From assembly GCF_001577835.2 (NCBI RefSeq), contig NC_029516.1, positions 110,812,254-110,876,253 on the forward strand: a stretch of DNA of 64,000 nt, in the 5' to 3' direction. Positions 37,401 through 52,400 of the stretch are shown here, in pieces (the stretch's first letter is position 1; every line of letters starts with the position of its first letter). This DNA comes from Coturnix japonica (lineage: Eukaryota; Chordata; Aves; Galliformes; Phasianidae). A program made the position numbers and the translations under genes. Under the pieces are notes generated by a model. The model ran no database searches. It was given only the letters and a program-made list of their open reading frames with translations, and was not told where the DNA came from.

Positions 37401-40400
37401 GGAAAAGCAACTTCCACTCCCAGCCTTCTCTGCTGCCTTAATTAATTCTTGATTCTATTTTCTACTCTACCTTACCCACTTTTTTTTTTGGAGAGGATAG
37501 GACATCAAATCACAGCTGAGATAGAGGATAGATATTTAAATAAATACCTCTGTCTCGATCAGCAGGATTCCAATCAAAGTCATCATTAGTATCTTGTTTC
37601 CAGTCGCAGACTCCTCGACTGAAACTGCAGTCAACTAGAAAAAAATTGGCAATAGAGACACACAGATAAGAGAAGCGTTGCATCTTAAGTATTGATACAA
37701 GTAATTTGCCCTTTATTCACCTAGTTGTAAGTCTATGTATTCTAAAATTGCCCACAGTTTCAATTCAGGCAGCATTGACCTAGATTAATTTGCAAAAGAA
37801 GCAAAACATTGGAGTTTATGTAGCAATTCTTTCCTTAACTCACAGCAAAACCTATTGTGTCCTTTTACTGCCAGTCTCCCACGTGCACATGATTTTATAT
37901 GCTATGACTTCTGTATACTGCATTCCTGCTGATTTCCAGGTGTAGTTTGAGATGTCAGTTTTTAATCTGAACACCGTAAGTGGTTTGGGGTCTGCAAATT
38001 TTCAAGCTCTACACTTTTCCAAATGTGCAACTACACTGCTGTTGTTGCATCAGCTGAGATGCTCAAGCTTTAGTTCTTGCCATTAAAATGAGAAGCTGGC
38101 TTCCCATGAGAGGAATCCATTGCTTCACACTGAATACTCATACTATATGGAGCTGGGAGCAACCCAAATATATTGACCTTTAGAGCACACTGCAAAAAAA
38201 AAAAGTATCATCCAGAGCATATGACAGCCTTTGTGACTGTAAATGAAAATACAATTATATAACTATACTAGCAATGCTAGCATGCAAGATCAGATCAATA
38301 TGTCAGCTATCTGAATTTCCTTAGAAAGGGGAATTCCTTCTGGTTCTTTGCAAGGACTTTATCATGGGACAGAGAAGTGTGGCACACAGCAATTAAAGAG
38401 CATTATTATATAAATCCAAGTCTTTTTTTCAAACCTACTACTCTCTGAATTGGAGAAGAAAAAACATTATCTCACATGTCGGCCATCATATTTGCTTTTT
38501 TTTTTTTTAAGACTGGGAAGCATTTCTCCATTGCTTTTGATTGAAACCCACCTTGTCCTAAAATGGATCTCAGATACAGTGAATCCCAACATTTCGGTCA
38601 CTGCCCACTTAGCTGTTAACTCCACAGAAGAATGCTGCTGTTCTTTAAGCGCATTTGCTCAATGAACCCTCCTATTTTTCCCTCTTCGATTTTGCTTTTT
38701 TCCTTGGCTCTTGTAATTCTCAAAAGCCTTTTTTTTTTTTTTAGTTTCTTGCTATCTTTGCCTATCTAATAAAGGCTGTACAACTTAAAATCAAGTTATT
38801 GCATCACAGAACTGTTTCCCATCAGGAGAGAGGGTGAAAGTGCCCTCTGATCTGCTCACGCACTCTGCTCTGGCCTGATGTACACTGCAGTCTGTCATAG
38901 TTACCAGAAGGCAGTGCAGTTTTCCATTTGGAAATGTATGGAGTGATTTCCTAGGTCATGGCCAAAGTTTAATTTGTATGCATAAATTGACTTGTTTTGA
39001 GCCGCATATGCTGCCAACTGATTTTACAACAGTTTTCAATGTGAAAAAAAACAAAGAATCACCTTACTCTGATATCCACAGGACTTACTGATGAATTGGG
39101 AGTTATTGTGAATTTATAGACAGGCTATTAAAGATCCAGGATAAATATTTACTCAGTCACGTTCAAGGGAAACTGAAACCAGGACAAGATCCAATAACAA
39201 ATGGCTAAAGGGCATTGGGATATGGTTGTGTGCTATGCAATATTTCTCGAAAACAGTTTAATTTTATAGATGACCAAAATGAGTTCATGTTTTTTTCTGA
39301 AAAAAGTAAATGAAATGGATTTGCAAATTAAATTTCCATGTGGGGGAGCTTTCCTTACACACCTTAGCAAGAGCTAACATGTTTTGAAAAGAACACAAAA
39401 CCAGGTTTTCACAGTGGAATTGGTGAAATTATTTGGCTATATACCATCTCTAAATGCTCAGAAACCTTTTGTTGTATGTTTCAACTGGTTCAGCTAAAGC
39501 AGATACAGGTTCTTAATAAAACATGCAATATGCGATAAAATAAACACTACAAAATAAAAAGAATCTACCTTCATGCTCTTGTCTTGTCACCGAAACTCTT
39601 CTTTGTGCCAGGAGAGGGCCAAAGGCAGCTGCTTCTTTACCCTGGGGAACTGGTGAAAACAACTTGTCAAATCATAACAGGAACAGAAAGCAGAAATTTA
39701 TTCCTCCATACCCATTGCAGTCATTCATTTAAGAAATCCAATGTATGTGTTCTTCACTTCTCCATCAAACTTACTTTCCTAACCCTGGTTAACTAACTCT
39801 GAATAGTAAAACTTTGTTCAAATTGCTGATTCCCCTCAGCACTGTGCCTTCTAAGATGCAGGCAATTCAGCTGCAAGTTTTACGAAGTCAAAGAGCTTTG
39901 CATATGCTCTTTCTTCAGCATGACGACCTGTTTTTTTGCTTACAAAATTTCAGCTACTGGTTGAAGTATTCGGACTGAAAGAGATGGTGAAGACAATGAT
40001 GTGAATGCTTGGCAGCAAACAGGAAGCTCAAAACATGGGTAATGTGTGAGGCTTTGTAAAAGCCATAAATCTCAGGAATCAAAGGCCCGCACTATGCTAT
40101 TTGCGCTGCTGTAATGGGAGCTCTGAGAGATTATTCTTCTGAAGCTGTACTTTCTCCTGAGGCATTTGCAGGCCTCATCAGCTCAGCTGGGCACATGCAG
40201 GCTTCATCGACTCGTCTTCCTGTTGGGAAGGAAAGGCATGGCAATTGCTCTGCTCTTCCTCACCCTCCTTGCCACAGTTGGCGAGCACAGCCACACATTT
40301 CAATCATCAGGCTTGGTAGAAACTCCATAGAAAGCTCTTTTGTAAAAACTAGTTGACTTGTCCTGTGCCAAACTGGAAGAGTCAGTACGGTAGTAATAAA

Positions 40401-43400
40401 CGTCAGGTGCATTCTCTACAGTATTGGCCTAGAGGAAGTATTTATGCAAGAAGTGCTATTTTTTAGCAGCAGCCTGACAGAGGAAGGCAAAACCTCTTAG
40501 GTTTGATGAGCTACAAAGCTTGCAAACTCTTATTTTCCATGGACTGTCAGCCGGGAGCCTAAGTACTTTTGAAGTTCAGTTGTTAATGTTCTTTTGTATT
40601 ACTCTAAGTGGTACCTAGAGAAGTGCACACTAAAAAAAGCCAATGGTTTCAAATTCTTCGTGTGGTGTCCGTGTAAATAACTAATCACAAACAAGGTGAT
40701 GGCAAGACACGCTTTCACTGGCAGAGGACTCTATCCTTTGCAAAAGCATATGCAGATGATACCTTCAATATATACATATATCCCTATGAAAAAGGAAGAG
40801 ATAAGATGTCCTGTTTTAGAGGAGAGAGGGTAGATCCTTTGGATTACCGCTTACAAAAAGTGCTTATGAAAGCCCAGCATAAGGAAGTTCACTTTTCAGG
40901 CACACCACGTGGGCAGCAGCTCCTCAGCAGCGCCAGGTGGTAGGAGCTACGGAAATCAAAATTACATTTCCCTACTTGGTATTAGTCATGCCTTTAGGAT
41001 GTTGCAGATGCCAAGTATTTTAAAAGTCATGAACTTCATATGTATGCCTGTTGTTGTTTTTATTTTTCCAGACAAGAGTTCAGAATCCAGTTTGTTTCAC
41101 GAGTTCCACTTACCTACAGATTCTCATCAAAATACTCCAGTGTGCTTGAAGTTGCAAGCACATGCTCAATATTAAGAACATGTCTACAACCCACTGCAAA
41201 CCAGAGCCTCCAAGTACCATAAAGAATATACCATTTCTTAATTTTTCACGTCTTTCAAAACTGTCAAAAAATTGCTCTTTATGAACACCAGAGAAAACAC
41301 ACAGCAATGAAGGGGCCCTGGAGGCTGTTCTACAGGGGCCAAATGAGCCAAGAAAGGAGACTCCTGAGATCTTACAAGCTTTCTGATGAACTGCCAGGAG
41401 CTTGTTCCCTCTTGTTGCCCTTGCAGCCTTTTCCTCACCCAGAACACTGCTTACATCACCTGGATAATATTCTTACTTAAGGCAAAGATTAATAGATCTT
41501 TCTCCAAATTAATCTATGTCTTCATATACACATTTAGGAACAGGCAAATACAGTTTAGTTGTTAAGTTTAGCATCATGCCATAAACTTGGCCTCATATTT
41601 TATGAAAGAGGCTCAGGCTATGAAAACCCTTGCCAAAATGAAGAAAGCTATTAAAATGTGAAAAGATCTTGAAATGTGGAGAAATTTAATAGAAGATAGC
41701 AGCTGCCAGGAAGATTTATTTACAGAGTTACTGAATTACACTTGAGAGATACAAATGCAGGTGTAGCTATGCTGCAAATGCTTCCAGTGAATGACTCACA
41801 TACATAAAAAGGTCAAATTTTGTATCCAAATCTATTTTTTGCTTTCAGTGTCAGACATTACAGCCAGGTTCTCCACTTACTGGAAGATACCACTTATGAG
41901 AAACTCTATGCTTCAGCTTACAGAAAGAATCCTTACTTCTTGGAAGGTGCCTACATTTGACATTGAGCCATCACTGGACATAACCAGAATACAAAGTCCG
42001 TTCCCTCCTAAGTATTAGGCAGGAGTCAGGCTTGCTTTTTTCATCTCTTCCGCTATTCAGTGGTACTTGCAGAAATACAGAACTTCCTCAAAAGTCTTAA
42101 TCTCTTGATCCTTAAGAATACAGTCTCCAAGAAAAGCTCACATAAAGGCCACTTCTGGTGCAGCAGAGTCAACCCCTTATTTCTGCAGTACTGGCATCCA
42201 CACACCTGCATATATGTAGCACTATCTATTATATTATCTGCCATTATATATATAGTTCTTTGCTTCAGGGTGCTTAAGGGCCGGCGCCATCAGTATACTC
42301 TTATGAGGTTTGATGCGTTGATCTTACAGGCAGAAATTAGTGGCAAGGAAAACTAATACCCTAGTCTTCAGAGGTACCTATATAACCAAATACAACCAAT
42401 TTACCAGTTTACCAACTTGGACTACATGGCTTCTTGTTTGGAGCTGGCTTGCACTCAGATTGCTTGGAGTGAGCACAGGTCCACCTGCAAAGTATCATTT
42501 ATATAGAATCTCAAGTCAGTCTAGAAGTAAAATAAGGGATAAAGAAATCACAAAAGCAACAGAAAGTCTGCAGGAGCACATCTGGAAAAGATACTACACC
42601 AAAGTACCCAAAGTTAAAACAAAAAACCCACAAACCCAGTGAGTAGAATAGATCTGTGGAGTACTATTTTACAGGCATGCTTCAGAAAAAGAACACCATT
42701 GCAGATAGATTTTCCTTTATGTGCACTTGGTTTCACCTTTCTACTTTGCCAGCTACTGCATTTAAAATTACATATGCTGTATTTTATACTCCTGGAAATA
42801 ACGTTTTATCTGAAAAAATACAGCTTGGATTATAGCTTGAAAGTTATTTTCTAGTTGTCTGCACTAAAGCATGTGCTATCCTTAAAGCTTTAATTTCTTC
42901 TTGTATTCTTGGTAGTGGGTCTGTATTTCTTATAAATCACCAGCAGCATCAGAATGAGCTCTTCCTGAGACAACAATACCTGAAGAACATCTATGCAGCA
43001 GAATACAGGCACCCATGTGTTTTAAGGAGTTAACTGTGGGGACTGAGGTGTATTTTTGTTTCTTGTTATGACTGTTATAATTTTTCTATCCCCTGGGAAA
43101 CGCCTATGCTTGTTTTTGCCTAAGTAGCCTAATTAGTCTACATGTAGAAATAACACCGTATCTGGGAGAAGCAACTCACAGTCAATGATTCTCACACATA
43201 CAATCCCACAGTGTCTAAACCTGTGGCATATCTAACACTGCTCTCTGACGCTAAGAGCTCAATGAAAACTGTAAGCAAACAAACAGAAACTCTAGAAAAC
43301 AACCAAGAAACCACTTCCACCACCAAAACTAGAGTGGGCACTGTAAAAGAAATCCATCAGAATAGAAGAGAGAGTAAAATGCAGAGTGGTTTCTTGTATA

Positions 43401-46400
43401 TACCATAGATCACCTTCAGACTGAAAGGAATATGCTACGTTTCTGCTATCCATCCTCCTCTGAAAGAACTACATCTGCCAGATGCCCAACATCTTTGGAG
43501 CTTTTTATCTATAGCTGTGGACTGAGCTGCAGCTTGAGCATTAGTTGATCACACAGTGATCTAATTATCAGAAAATAATGATATTAAAAGCAAACATCTT
43601 GATTAACGGAGAGTTTTCTTGCTCAGAATTAAGAGTCTAGAATGCATAAAGCAGTCTCCTTATATTATTGCTGAATATACAAGGAAGCCAAAACTTTATT
43701 ACCATTCTTGGTGCTATCAAAGGAAGGAGCTTGGAAGTTAACACGGCCGGCTAGATTATATTTTTGTGCTTTACAAATATTAATGTATTAACTTCGATGT
43801 CACTCTTAGTGAGTCCAGTAGTTGTTTTGTTCAAACACCATGGTGTGCATATCCAGAATATGAAATCTGGACTTGACATTTCAATGCCCATTGCATTTCA
43901 TATCACTGCATAAAAGCAGTTCCTACTGAGTTAACAGCTGTAGTTGAGGGTGTTTATCACTTCTGGAAATCAGACCTTAGGATCCCATATCACACAGAAA
44001 ATAAGGAAAGGAATAAACACAACTCAGAACCTGAAACAACAATTTTTTCCCTCATACCCTGCAGTCCCTGCCTCATTTTCTGTGCATCTGCAACTTTTGT
44101 AATCAATAACACACAGCTCTGTATACTGAACCACCCCCTGCATTGCAGGACAGATCCTTCCTTCACACTGAACAAGGCAACAGCCCCATGGAAAATACTC
44201 ATTAAAATCCATTAAAGAATGTATCACAAGGCATAAGAAGATAAGGAGGAAAAGTAAGCTAACAGTAACAACTAACAGTACTTTTGACATTTCTTCAGCG
44301 TTGAGGGCTTTATTTTTTGCTATCTTAAACTATTGCATTTTTTAAAGACTGGGATGAATATTTCTCATAAACAACCTATTTTATGTGGCCTATTTTAATA
44401 ATTTAAATCTTCATGTATTAATTCCTTTTTTTCCCTACGGCAGTTCTCTGTGGCTGCCCATATATTTCAGATGTAGTAAAGGTCCTGTGATAAAATACTG
44501 CATACATTTAAAAATAATAATTAGGATCTCTGAAAAAACATGACCTATCAATTTTTCCTAATTGGCTCCTTTTCCTGGAAGACAAACAATACTGATATTA
44601 ATAATAGAAAAGGCAGATGCAGAACAAGTACTTCAGGGGATTACACAGAGGAACTTAATGTGGTAGTAAGGGAATTGTTGCTGAATAGATAGCAGCAGAA
44701 GAGGAAGAAAAAAGGATGAGTAAAATTACCAGCTGTAAATTTGAGATAATCTCATACTCCAGAGACCATTCAATAACATTAACAATGAAAGTTATTTTAA
44801 AGCCAAATGTTCAACCAGTTAAGTGGATGGATCGACTACACTTTAGTACAATAGTGAGGATCAAGTGTAGCTCAAGGAAATTTAAAAGGGAAGGAAACAG
44901 TTAATAAGCACAAACCAGCTTGGAAGAAAAATGGAAATGGAAAAACATGTTAAGTCATGCACATAATGGGGATCAAAACAGAAAGCCGTAAATAAAATAA
45001 AGTCCATATACTTAATGAAACTACTCCTGGGACACAGTAGTGTCCCTCTATGAAGAAGCACATCAATCTTCTTCCACAGCTCCCCAGCAGAATAACATCT
45101 CACTGGCATGTTCAGCAAACAAATCCCTTATATTACTAACGTTAAATTCCAGTCAAATATGACAAAAACAAAGAGAGCAGAGGAAAAAAAAAAAACAAAA
45201 AAAAACAGAGAAATCACAATGCTTATAGTATTTTCGAGCAATAACAGCAACAGCCATTGCTGTCAATTGTAAAGGCTATTTCATAGTTGTTTCAAATATC
45301 CTGACTTGGTTGAAAAAGTCCTTGAGAAGGAACCTCATCAAACATCATTGAGCACTGGAACAGGCTGCCCAGGGAGGTGGTGGAGTCTCCTTCTCTGGAG
45401 ATATTCAAGACCCGCCTGGACGCCTACCTGTGTGACGTGGTGTAGGGAGCCTGCTTTGGCAGGGGGGTTGGACTCGATGATCTCTAGAGGTCCCTTCCAA
45501 CCCCTACAATTCTGTGATTCTGTGATCATCACAGAACTCTCTTATGTATTATTTTGACTTTAATTACGCTGTGGACAACGGATTTTCCTGATATGTCTTC
45601 AGTCACATTGGCAACTTGGAAATGAATCCGTTCCACACAGTGTGGCAGCGAGTATTCAAAAAATACTTAGAAAAAAATACCAAACCATACTCAGGTTCTC
45701 AAAGTCTGGTAATTTTTTCAGGACTTTCCAAGTATGTAATATCTGAGTTGCTTCCCTCAGCCCACCAATCCATCTATCACAGAAAGGCAGAAAGAGATAC
45801 GAGGGCTGACTTGATGATATTTTCATCAGGTTGCTTTGCCTGAGGAAGTGAAATAGCCCACATTCCTTTATGGCACCGAGTACTGAATAAAAGTATCAGT
45901 AACTTACAACAATATTATTTATTCGTATTGAGTTAATTTAGTTAAGATCCAGGCTTTATTGCTTCTTTTGAGACAATGGAGGTAAGACATCTAATTCTTT
46001 TGTCTGAACCTCTCACATGCATTTGGCAGTACCAGTATGATGAGGCTGGTCCAAGAGTAGATTGCTACCCAGTGAAAAATTCAGCTCCAACTTGACTTCA
46101 TCTTCTGCCCCTGCTACCTTTTTTGGGGACATTATTTATGAAGGGATCTTCAGAAGCTGGATAGAAAGCTGCATAAACTTGCCAAGAGTGGAAGGATGGG
46201 TAAGGAGGTAGGGTGTATGTGGTGTGGCTGGCCAGAGCAAGAGTGGTGCCCTGGATATAGGATCATCAGATTTGGAGTCATGGCACCATCAGCCAGAAAC
46301 CTTTCATAAGACATCAAGACTGAGTACAGCCTGGAGGTTAGAATGCAGATCTCATCACACTAGATAGCACTGTTTTTGGTACTACACTGCAATGCAATGT

Positions 46401-49400
46401 TGAAAGAACAGAAAAAAATCATAGAATTATAATTGCTGAACTGCTAATCAGGAGATTGCCTGAGGCCTATCTATCAAATTATAAGTATTTTTGAGGATAC
46501 ATATTTCACCTGTATTCCTGCATCAAATTTTGGCCAGCTTTGTGGTTTACAAAATACTCTTCTTATATCATACAAAGAATATCATACAAGATAGCAATTA
46601 AAAGGAAACATGAAATCCAACTGAGAAAATATATGTCAATCTTCCTGATAAGAGGCTAATGTCAGATATTAAGAGAGATACATAGGATGCATGCTCAAAT
46701 ACCATCAAAGAAAGAGAGTGCCCATTCAGATAACCTCTCTCATCTAAACAAAAGAGATAAAAACCCTCTGTGATTCACAACATTATTTTTCTGATGGAAT
46801 GACACAAAAAAAAATAGTGACACCTATTGTATGTTTTGTATCATTTGAAACACAAAGACACTGAAGTGAATGTTTTTCCTATGAACAATACACACTATTT
46901 GAGTGATAAATATGTCTATCACAAATCAAAGCTAGTTCTTGTTTTAAGCATAACGAAACAGCAAAATATCCTGTTTTGTTGGAGCTTCTGTGAAGAAAAT
47001 GGGGAAAAAGCTATATGTAAGCTGCCGTGAAAGAACAGGTGGCAGAATAGAGTGCCTGCCAGGATGACACACTCTCTTCTGTAAACATTGACTGCAGACA
47101 GTTTCCTCTAAAAGGCAGATTCACTAGCTCTAATCCCACAGTAGGTATACTAGATTGATATTCAGTTCCTACAAGTAAATTAGGATAGAACAGCTATAAT
47201 GTCTGGTGACTGTTTTGTTCATGTTTATATATATACTTAAACTGAAACTAGCATAAACACTGAGAAACTTACAGAAGACATCTCCTCTAAGGCTTTGCTC
47301 ATGGTCAATCTGATTCTCATAATCTTCCTTCTCTTCCTCACTTGTCTCATCAACTTCCTCTTCTATGGTAACTTCAGTTTTTTTCTCTCCCACAGTGTAA
47401 CTCCCACCAAGATCAAAACCGCCTTCGTAGTCCAATGACTGCAAGTGGGTCTTAGAAGCTGGTGTCATGGCTGCTTCTGGGATCACATTCTTGATTGCTT
47501 TATGCTTTGTCACACTGCTTTTATGTGCAATAAGTTTCTTAATCGTGTCCTTAGCTGTTCCGGGGATTCTTGGAATTTCCTTCACTGATTTTTCAGGGAC
47601 AGCTAGAAACCAGAAGAAAATAGTAAATATTCACCTAATGAATCATTCAGCAAACATGTTTATAAATGCCCTTGATAATACCCAGAGACTCATACACCTA
47701 AATTCTCTACCATGAGACATAAGTTCACCTCTGTACTGTACTATGTATGCTTTTACCTCTGCTGTACAGACAGCTTTCTGGTTTAGAACTGTAGAAGGAC
47801 AAAATGGTATGGGTTGTAAAAAAGCTTTAAAGACCATTTAATTCTAGCTCCTTTGATACATTAGACTGGGTTACTCAACTCGGCCTTGAGTGCCTCCAGG
47901 AATGGGGCATCCGCAGCTTCCCTGGGCAGCTGTGCCATCACCTCACCACTCTCCTAGTAAAGAATTTACTGTGAGTTATAGTGAAAACACAAAATTGACC
48001 CTCTCTTACAACCTCAGCTGGCCTCATGTGTAACATAGGCCACACAGCTGCTTATATTCAACATTTATATACAAGAGATCGGAGGGAAAAAATAACTTCC
48101 GTCATTTTGTGGACTACTAAAAATTGTCCACAATGTGACTCCCTACAAAACAAATGTCATCCTACTAGCAGTGAGAATTTTCCTTAGACATCTTTTGTGA
48201 ACTCTGTCCTAACATCCCTTTTACTGCAGGCTGAAAAACACTGAAATAAAGCATATTTTGAGGTGAGATATATCAAGCCAATACATCACATCTCATTTAG
48301 TTCTAAAGGATAAAACACTAAAACTTCAGAGAGGTACCCAAGAATTCCAAAATATTATCTTGAAATTGCAACTTGGACTAGAACATAAATACACAATTTC
48401 CTAAGATTTTTACTATTTTATGATTCCTTTTGACTGACAAATACTAAAACGATATCTAGCCTTGTGGTAGCTTGCAACTTCTGATCCTGCTCAGAAACAC
48501 ATAGGTCAGAACTGAAAAACTTCGAGTGGAGTAAAAGTCAACCAAGATTGTTCAAATCTGTAAAATAAAAGACATAAATCTGAATGTGTGGGTTTTCCCC
48601 ATTTTTTGATCCATAATAGAGCATAATGAAGTCAAATATTGTCTACAACCAGACAGAAAACTTCAGAACACTTAGCGATAAGAGGACATTTTTCTATTTA
48701 CTTAGCAGCCATGATTTTCACATTATGCTTTTTTTCTTAATATATTGTGTCTCAAGACAAAAGCCTTTTGTTTCTTTTCAAATTCAATTATTCTCTCCAC
48801 AGTCATCAAACTATGTTGGGATGCTTGAATGAGGGACTATTTTTAATAGAACCCCATTTGAAGATACAATTCCATTGATGCAGGGAGGCAGAATTGATTT
48901 TCCAGCACCAATGAAACCCAGAAGCAGTGCAAAGGGCTCCTTTTGGGTGGTCCCGTGTGGAGCCAGGAGATCAACTCAATGATCATCATGGGTCTCTTCC
49001 AGCTTGGGATAGTCTATGATTCACTGTTACTTTTTTCTGTATGTTTCTTTTCACATAAGTAAAGAGAAAAGAAGAAAACCACCACTTAATGAAACAAAGC
49101 TGTAGTCTAGTAGGAAAAGAGGAAAAATCCCAGAACTGATATGAATTGCCGGATAATATAACCCTAATCAAAGTGAATTGGTCAGATTTTATTTAAAGCA
49201 GTTGGTAGCTACATTTTCTACTTAGTATCCCAGTACAATCAGACTCTTGGTTAATTCACTGGATCATTCGGATTTTCTGAGATTCTCTGAGATTGCATTT
49301 GGAGGCATAAAATAAATAACTATCAGTAAAACATGAAATAAATAAAAACTGAACATTTTGTCTTTATTGTCCTTTGAATAAAACTTGTAGTCTTGCTTGC

Positions 49401-52400
49401 TAGACAGTTGCAAGTTAACTCTACCAATACTCCGCTAAGAGAGGATTTGGAGGTTCTCAAGGTTATATGCAATTTAACTGCTGTGGTTTTCTGAGCCTAA
49501 CCTCAGAACGCAGCAATAAAAATTATCAGGAAGAACTCATTCCAAACTAATTTCCTCTTGACAATCAGTAACAAGAAACTGCCGGCTGTTGATAAACAGG
49601 CTATGGAAGTTTTCACACCAGGCTGACTGCTTGGCAAGCTGAACATCTGCTTTCAGTTCCTACTTTGAACTCTTCCCAGTGAAACAAAGAATTCTTACAG
49701 CTTAACATAATAATCTTTGTGATGTCAGAAAAGCAATCTTCTTGTATGTGCAAAACTAAGCAGTGTAGAAAATCAACTGACAGGTGTGACAAAATATAGG
49801 GATGAAAGTGTATAATCCCCACATGCTTGCAGTCTTGTTTGGTGGAAATGAGAAAATCTTCATGTTTGTATTTTATATCCTGGACAACAAGGGACCAGAC
49901 ACCAAGCATAGTTCAGGATATATTATGAGTATCCTCCTAATCTGTATTCAGCTAAAGAACAGGCTGAGGTGTGGATTTAAGGCTTTTTATGTCTACCCAT
50001 AAATTGCAGTAAGAACAAAACAGTCTAAGGATAGGATACCTAAAACTCAGTCTGTCCCGCAGAAACCACAGCCCATGTACTTGCATGAATACAAGTGTTG
50101 CTGAGATACCACAGCTGAGGCAGAAATATCTCAGGATCCTTTGTGCCACTGCATTTACATAAATAGACAGGTATTTCTCACACACATTTGTGCATTTATG
50201 CATCTCTGTGACTACACAGAGACTTTTAGAAACTGAAAAGAAATGTGATGCATTTCATCCCAACTCCTCTTTATGCACCTTCTGATGGGAAACAAGCAGA
50301 TCAAGACCTCCTGTCTATAGATACAGACTGTATGAAAAATATCTCAGCTTCCAAAGGTGTTTTATTCCTTTGAATCAGTAGGAATTACAGCAAGAGGTGG
50401 AAAAACAAAGGCAAATGGTGGCTGAGGACTAGAAATAAATCTTCTAACATATATTTCTGTGTAGGACTATAAGACCATGGACAGATAATATAAGATGTTT
50501 AATGACTAAGTCGTGAAAGCTGAGTTGGAAAAAATATAGAGAACAGATGCCAACCTCCTGTCTCTGTGCTGTACTGTGTGAAAGGAAATGCTCTGGGGAT
50601 GGTACAGGAGAAGGTCAGGCAGTAATCTGTTTTCCTCACACGTGCCTTGTGACTGCAGCTGATGCTGAGCATGGCTCTGAGTGCAGGAGGGCTGCAACAG
50701 GAGATGGCTTACACTGCCCCCACAGACACTGCACTGCTTTCACCTTGCACCTAGCAACAGATTTGAAAACCTAGTAGGTGATAAGCCTGGAGACTGCCCT
50801 ACAAGTTCTTTTGTAGCTGCCTCTGTAGCTTCTGTATACAAAAGTGGGAGAGGGGATGAGTGATACAGACAACCATTTAGAGCATCTGGAAGGACTGCGG
50901 ATGTGATTACAGATTAAATCAACAGCTTCAGAATTTACTCTAAAAAGTTCTAGAGCTCATAGTGAAGGATATATATTTCAGAGAAACCTAAGACATTCTT
51001 AATATATATAGTTTAATTCAGAGATTCTAGACTATTATGGTCTTCTAAGCATCATAATCTTAAGTATTACATGTCAAGGGATTACAGCAGCATTTGAATC
51101 CATATTTAATTGAATCATAAGGGCCTGACAAGTGAAATTACTAGAATGGCTTTTCAGACTTTGAAATTGCATGATTCTAACCCAAACTTTTCTCAGAACT
51201 GGCAAGTTAACAGGAAAACAGAATCATATATAGATTTTATAGTTTACCCTGAGAGCAAAACTGGAACCTGAGTAATATGAAAGGGACAAAGAGAGTCATC
51301 ACGGCTTTGTACCGCCATTTGGATATCCAGCAAAGAAAAGCATAACAAAGAATAGAAACCTCTGTCTGCAGCAGAGCATTAAAAGGAGTGCCATTGTTAA
51401 CGCTTTAAGAGCAATGCCTGAAGGGTGAAGGCTTTAAGCTAGTTCTGCATTTTCCTGTTATTTTGCAGCTTCCTATAAGAAAAGAGAATTAAAAATAGGT
51501 TCATGTTTCCCAAGGAATCTTAATTGCTTATGGAACCTTCTGGGACCCTATTCTTAAATAAAAGCTGGAATACACATTGAAGCATATGGTGAGGGAAATG
51601 TGGTTTTTCAATTCACAATAGGAAATCAGGAAGCATATGAACCTGAGAAAAGCAACAGATTGCAGCAAGATAGAGGCCAAATGTGGAAATGGCTAGGATC
51701 CTTTTAGGGAGCATTGGAAAGCCTGCACTTCTATAAATTCTCAAATGAAATGTCTGCANTGAACAACCTCCGGTCATATTCAGGCTAGCAGCACTGATTG
51801 CAGCCTGATGTCTCAGCAGCTTTCTGCTGAGTTAGCATGTTGATATATAAGCTGCATAAATCCCCCCACCTTCTGTACAAAGATGAATCTGACATCATCT
51901 CACTTATTACGTTATCTGGTAGCAGGAGGAGATACGGTCATAGAAGTTTCATTATAAAAAGTGTGCTTAGTTCCTCTCATTTCATTGTCTGAAAACTAAG
52001 CTATATATTAAAATATTAAAATGTTTTTCATTTGTTATGTTAACACTGCTGCCGTGGTAACCAGTTCCTTATGTACTTCAGACAATTGCCATGAAAAACT
52101 AATGGTTCCTTGTAGAAATGGGACTGTGAACCCATGGGAATAATTATACACAGAACTGAGGGCATATTTGAGAAGCCCTTCTTTTATGTGCAGCAGAACC
52201 CCAGGCACATCTGCTGGGAGCTGGAATTGGCTGCAGGAGCTGTAGTCACAGTCACAGCCTCGATCCCCCACATTCTGAGGACAGTGTTCTCAGTCTATCA
52301 AACCCAGCAGCAAAACCTCCTCTGACTTCAGTGATTTTCTACAATTGTCTTATAACATGGAGAAAAATTCTCATTTCAGTGTAGATTGCTGTATCTAATT

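Larger units (their letters stand above)
35891..37547 (-). other. EGFL6 intron with old CR1 fragments
   Basis: Intron of about 1.7 kb, largely filled by two degraded CR1-type pieces, listed separately. Confidence 0.7.
39650..47272 (-). other. EGFL6 intron, 7.6 kb
   Basis: AT-rich; holds a CR1 3' fragment (45351-45526) and an 88-codon open frame with a signal-like N-terminus (44024-44290). Otherwise nothing was recognised. Confidence 0.65.
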
